Assembly: GCA_030627625.1 (NCBI GenBank)
Contig: DAOURR010000003.1
Location: 1-64,000 of the forward strand
Direction: 5' to 3'
Source of the DNA: UBA3103 sp002365855
Lineage (GTDB): Bacteria > Bacillota > Desulfotomaculia > Desulfotomaculales > Pelotomaculaceae
DNA length: 64,000 nucleotides
Notes under the pieces: generated by a model
What the model saw: the letters and a program-made list of their open reading frames with translations, nothing else
What the model was told of the DNA's origin: nothing
Database searches by the model: none
Part shown: piece by piece, positions 60,897 through 64,000 of the stretch
Position numbering within the stretch: position 1 is the first letter of the stretch
Layout of the letters: the number at the start of each line of letters is the position of its first letter
Translations under genes and position numbers: made by a program

Positions 60897-61567
60897 GATT
60901 GGCCTCCTGTTAAAGAGTGGGATGAGACATGAGATTCGGCTGCCCGCGCTTTTCCACCGGCGCCATCAGAATCTGCATTTACCCGGGTGGCTACGCCTGG
61001 TTCCGGACTGGTCCGCACCAGCCCCACTCCCCGCTCTAACGCTGCAAAATTTAAGTCTCTGAGCGACGGCTCTTTGGCAAACTTGTATCCCAGCTTCTTT
61101 TCAACAGCCGCCCTGGCCTGTTTCAAGGTTATAGCATCCGTAGCGCCAATAATTGCGCCCAAGATCACAATATTGAAGACCCGGGGGTGAAACTCTTTTT
61201 TTGCCACTTCGATAGCCGGAATACCCAGCAATCTGCCTGCGTTTTCAGGCAGTTCCCCCTCGGCGCCCTGCATCCCGCTGTCATAAATATAGGTTGTTTC
61301 CGGCCCGACGTACTGCCGGGTGCGATAGACGGCCCGGTCGCTTAAAGCCACAACTACGTCTCCGGTCTGAAACTTGGGTGACCCTATCGGATCGTCGCTG
61401 ATCTGTACAAAAGCCAGGGAAACCCCGCCTCTCTGTTCAACCCCGAAATTTGGTATGTACAGGGCCTGCCTTCCTTCTTCGTTAGCCGCCTCTGCCAGGA
61501 TTTCAGCCACGGACTGGACACCCTGGCCCCCTTCTCCGGCCAGCATAATTTTTATGGCCTTACTCAT
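60893..61567 (-). CDS. korC: 2-oxoacid:ferredoxin oxidoreductase, gamma subunit
   Basis: The protein of about 224 residues has IMLAGEGGQGVQSVAEILAEAA, VEQRGGVSLAFVQIS and KFQTGDVVVALSDRA, the pattern of the catalytic gamma domain. ATG 61567 overlaps the korB end by eight bases (ATGAGTAA), which rules out the 52 extra codons in the open frame. The last 14 residues (ESHVSSHSLTGGQS) are encoded by a heptanucleotide-like repeat, unlike family ends, which suggests the gene's end was altered by repeat insertion. Confidence 0.9.
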   Translation of the reverse strand: MSKAIKIMLAGEGGQGVQSVAEILAEAANEEGRQALYIPNFGVEQRGGVSLAFVQISDDPIGSPKFQTGDVVVALSDRAVYRTRQYVGPETTYIYDSGMQGAEGELPENAGRLLGIPAIEVAKKEFHPRVFNIVILGAIIGATDAITLKQARAAVEKKLGYKFAKEPSLRDLNFAALERGVGLVRTSPEPGVATRVNADSDGAGGKARAAESHVSSHSLTGGQS

Positions 61568-62327
61568 CAGCCCTGACCTCCCCCTGCCCGGAACCAGGCG
61601 TTTTAAACTCTCCCGTCTTGAAGTGGCCGTGCATCTCCTTATCAATGAAGCTCCAGGTCTCAGACGCATTGGTCCGCCAGTTGGTTGGGCAGGCGGATAG
61701 GGCTTCGACAAAGGAAAAACCATTTCCTTCTATCTGATTGACCAAAGCTTTTTTAAGGTAGCCGGTCAACTGCCTCATATTAGAAATGCTGCCCCTGGCC
61801 ACATAGGCGCCCTCCCTGGCAATAGCAGAAACCATCTCTGGGCCCTGAAAGGGAAATCCGGTTACTTCCGGATCCCGCCCGTAAGGGGTGGTTTCAGTTT
61901 TCTGGCCTGGTAGTGTAGTCGGAGCCATCTGGCCGCCGGTCATAGCATACTGGGTATTGTTTGCCAGGACAACGGTGATTTTTTCATTGCGGTGAACCGA
62001 GCTTACCAGGTGCTGAACTCCGATGGAGTAGCCTCCTCCGTCACCCATATAGGCGATACAGATCAGCTCCGGCCTTGCCCTTTTGATGCCGGTCATTACA
62101 GGTGTAGTACGGCCATGGTGGGTCTGAACGGTATCGAGGTTGAAAAAATCCCAGGACAGCAGTGAACAGCCTATATCGCAACCATAAACAACCCTGTCCT
62201 CAATCCCCAGCTCATCGACAGCCTGTCCCAGGCATTTCAGAATCAGACCATGCCCGCACCCGGGGCAGAATTTGTGAGGTTTGGTATCAACCCGCCAGGA
62301 CCTGGGCATAGCAGGCTGTAGCTGCAT
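61560..62327 (-). CDS. korB: 2-oxoacid:ferredoxin oxidoreductase, beta subunit
   Basis: The 255-residue subunit binds thiamine diphosphate: HKFCPGCGHGLILKCLG, CDIGCSLLS and YMGDGGGYSIGVQHLVS, with NTQYAMTGGQMAPTTLPGQKT following. ATG 62327 has AAAGGAGG upstream. It lies between korA and korC in the order alpha-beta-gamma-delta. Confidence 0.93.
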   Translation of the reverse strand: MQLQPAMPRSWRVDTKPHKFCPGCGHGLILKCLGQAVDELGIEDRVVYGCDIGCSLLSWDFFNLDTVQTHHGRTTPVMTGIKRARPELICIAYMGDGGGYSIGVQHLVSSVHRNEKITVVLANNTQYAMTGGQMAPTTLPGQKTETTPYGRDPEVTGFPFQGPEMVSAIAREGAYVARGSISNMRQLTGYLKKALVNQIEGNGFSFVEALSACPTNWRTNASETWSFIDKEMHGHFKTGEFKTPGSGQGEVRADE

Positions 62328-62371
62328 GATAACCCTCCTTTAATATGGAAAATATAATCTTGTAATCCTAT

Positions 62372-63472
62372 CTAATGTAACGGTTTTTGTAATATCTCCC
62401 TGGCCCTGGCCTCGACTTCTCCGGAGGTGATCCCTACGCCGGGCTTGAAGAGCGTGTGAATTTCGGCATTAGCGCCGTACACCGCTTCCGTTACCAACCT
62501 TGCCAGCTGGCCGTACGCGGACTCGACAATAAGTATTTTTTTAACTTCACCGGCAAGCGACTTGAGCTGGGGCACGGGCAGGGGACGCAGAGTGACCGGC
62601 CGGAAATAGCATACTTTTATACCTTGTTCGCGAAGGACATTGACGGCCTCCCTGACTGCTCTAAAAACAACCCCGTGCCCCACTATTGCCAGTTCGGCGC
62701 CTTCAACGCCGGAAGATTGGAACTCGGCCAGTTCAGGGATTATTTTTTCATAATCCCTGACATCGCTCATCAGTTTTTCAAAAAGCTCTTCTTCCAGGTT
62801 GTAAGTATTCCTGTACTGGGCCGGGGGCCGGTCCTTCCCCGGCGACCCTTTTTGACCGACAAAGGGCTCCTGTTCAACCAGTTGGATCCCCCGGGCCTCT
62901 GGATCATACAAGGTCAGGGGTTCCCGCATTTTGGCCTGGTATCCGTCTCCAAGCACAAAAGTTGGGAAGCGGTATTTCCAGGCTGTGTTAAAAGCTTTAA
63001 TTGTATAATCGTAAAGCTCCTGGTGTGTGGCCGTGGAGTAGACAATCCTCAGGCCTTCACCATTGCCGCCCATGGTGGTCAGATTTACTTCCTGCTGAGA
63101 GTAAATTACGGTGGCAGTAGAAGGGCCGCCTCTCTGCTGAATAACCGCCACAACAGGCAGGCGCATCATTTCAGCCATGGACAGAGGTTCCTGCATCAGG
63201 ATATTGCCCGTGCCGGCTGTGGCTGTAAACGCCTTGCGGCCCGACATGACCCCACCTGCCGCCGCAAAGCCGGCTGAAAGCTCGTCTTCCGTCTGAAGAA
63301 AACTTTTGCCGTATTTGGGAGCAAGTCTTGTCCAGTAATGCATGATCTCGTTTTGAGGCGTGATTGGATAACCAAACATGATCTCAGCCCTGGCTGCCAG
63401 CGCTGCCCAGGCTACCACCTCGTTGCCTGTCATGAACGCTCGTTTTTCTTCCTGGATAACTTTTTGTAACAT
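62372..63472 (-). CDS. korA: 2-oxoacid:ferredoxin oxidoreductase, alpha subunit
   Basis: The protein of about 366 residues has the alpha-domain motifs FMTGNEVVAWAALAARAEIMFGYPITPQNEIMHYW, AAAGGVMSGRKAFTATAGTGN and AELAIVGHGVVFRAVREAVN. ATG 63472 with GGAGG six bases upstream is used; the extra 22 codons upstream are translated repeat. It leads the kor operon after a repeat-rich 120-base gap. Confidence 0.93.
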   Translation of the reverse strand: MLQKVIQEEKRAFMTGNEVVAWAALAARAEIMFGYPITPQNEIMHYWTRLAPKYGKSFLQTEDELSAGFAAAGGVMSGRKAFTATAGTGNILMQEPLSMAEMMRLPVVAVIQQRGGPSTATVIYSQQEVNLTTMGGNGEGLRIVYSTATHQELYDYTIKAFNTAWKYRFPTFVLGDGYQAKMREPLTLYDPEARGIQLVEQEPFVGQKGSPGKDRPPAQYRNTYNLEEELFEKLMSDVRDYEKIIPELAEFQSSGVEGAELAIVGHGVVFRAVREAVNVLREQGIKVCYFRPVTLRPLPVPQLKSLAGEVKKILIVESAYGQLARLVTEAVYGANAEIHTLFKPGVGITSGEVEARAREILQKPLH

Positions 63473-63490
63473 TTTGAACCTCCAGTTCTG

Positions 63491-63586
63491 GGACGTGAGA
63501 TGTGAGAAATGAGACGTGAGATTGAAAGATAGTGCCAAGGGTCAAAGACCATAAAAAATACAGATGTTCCCACGTCCCACGTCTCA
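63491..63586. repeat. Heptanucleotide-period repeat (GACGTGA type)
   Basis: At 63491-63521 the sequence GGACGTGAGATGTGAG continues with GAAATGA, GACGTGA: a seven-base period of type GANGTGA. At 63569-63586 the same motif occurs in inverse orientation (CCCACGTCCCACGTCTCA). The arms could pair. It separates korA from the upstream gene. Confidence 0.75.
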
Positions 63587-63588
63587 AA

Positions 63589-64000
63589 TCACCAGAACGC
63601 TTTCTGCATCATCCTCTGCAATGGGCGAACAGGGTTGCCCATGCAGTCCGCATGACCAATTTTTTTAGCTATCCCGTCACATACGGCTGTGGCTACTACA
63701 GGCAGGCCCAAAATTTTCGCGGCATTCGAGACCGTTCGCGCGCCTTCCTGCACCAAATCAACGGTAGTTTCTTCCGCCATGTGGGTGTTGTTAATCAGTC
63801 CGTTCACCCGTGCCATTTGTTGCACATCTAAAACAATATCCTCTACGGTAGAAGTCCATGGGCGTGAACAATTGATAACGGCTATTACCATGAGGTCCTG
63901 GTCGGCTGTGGAGCCCTCTACAAGGTTCAGGGTTCTGGCGCCCTCCACTCCGTAGCCGATATCCAGAATGATGTCACCGGCGCGCCGCAGCGCCCACCTG
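63589..64000 (-). CDS. Uncharacterised protein linked to the kor operon (partial)
   Basis: The frame is open to the right edge, so the start lies outside. The visible 136 residues include GDIILDIGYGVEGARTLNLV, DQDLMVIAVINCSRPWT, VNGLINNTHMAEETTVDLVQ and GLPVVATAVCDGIAKKIG. This looks like the C-terminal half of a P-loop or ParA-like nucleotide-binding protein, but no Walker motif is in view. It is in the same direction as korA and may be part of the operon, though repeat sequence lies between. Confidence 0.5.
   Translation of the reverse strand, partial: RWALRRAGDIILDIGYGVEGARTLNLVEGSTADQDLMVIAVINCSRPWTSTVEDIVLDVQQMARVNGLINNTHMAEETTVDLVQEGARTVSNAAKILGLPVVATAVCDGIAKKIGHADCMGNPVRPLQRMMQKAFW

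Noticed and set aside
61568..61723. 52-codon upstream extension of korC
   Set aside because: It overlaps the conserved end of korB; the ATG at 61567 overlaps the korB stop by eight bases and matches family starts.
63473..63538. 22-residue N-terminal extension of korA
   Set aside because: The extension is translated heptad repeat (LTSHFSHLTSQ); ATG 63472 with GGAGG is the credible start.

Overview
The window looks like chromosomal DNA of an anaerobic, endospore-forming Firmicute, most likely a Desulfotomaculum/Pelotomaculum-type member of the Peptococcaceae. The reasons are the dense set of sporulation genes (yabG, yabP, yabQ, spoVG, spoVT, spoIID-like, fin, gin, ricT, SPOCS-domain proteins), a four-subunit ferredoxin-dependent 2-oxoacid oxidoreductase, a menaquinone methyltransferase, and a base composition near 50% G+C. 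The assignment is inferred from gene content and order; I could not run a search.

From about 10.8 kb to 60.5 kb nearly every gene is on the minus strand. Read from right to left they follow the conserved block near the Bacillus replication origin: gin, speA-like decarboxylase, tmk, holB, ricT, yabA, rsmI, abrB (here on the plus strand), metG (with a T-box leader), tatD, yabE, ksgA, yabG, ispE, spoVG, glmU, prs, ctc, pth, fin, mfd, spoVT, prsA, mazG, S4 protein, HU, yabP, yabQ. Several usual members are not seen (rnmV, veg, sspF, purR, divIC). Accessory islands interrupt the block: feoA plus a split feoB and a DtxR-type regulator between ctc and prs (22.4-26.4 kb); threonine dehydratase, an LCP-like protein, a GNAT protein, a nucleotidyltransferase and a GntR regulator between spoVG and ispE (29.5-34.2 kb); and a 35-45.5 kb island with an L,D-transpeptidase/LysM protein, a ZIP transporter, a frameshifted DMT transporter, a YbaB-like paralogue, two SPOCS proteins, a triple-CAP protein, a Gly-Tyr repeat protein and a trypsin-like protease beside yabG. 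That island looks like spore-envelope and cell-wall machinery.

The left 10 kb is accessory. It opens with the end of what looks like a large serine recombinase, then a hicAB toxin-antitoxin pair, then a 5'-truncated cotJC (spore-coat manganese catalase) whose reading frame begins abruptly at about residue 53. This arrangement suggests the right end of an integrative element inserted in cotJC, comparable in principle to skin-type elements. It is followed by a conserved hypothetical protein, menG/ubiE, a nitroreductase, a rifampicin-phosphotransferase-like enzyme, a FloA/NfeD membrane-microdomain pair and a methyltransferase.

The right end (60.6-64 kb) is a korABCD-type operon with overlapping genes and an incomplete upstream gene. 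Two families of small intergenic repeats are visible: hairpin elements with the core GGGACGGTTCT (1.45, 9.2 and 10.0-10.35 kb), and heptanucleotide-period repeats of the form GANGTNR (43.2 and 63.5 kb, probably also the 3' end of korC). No rRNA, tRNA or CRISPR array was recognised.
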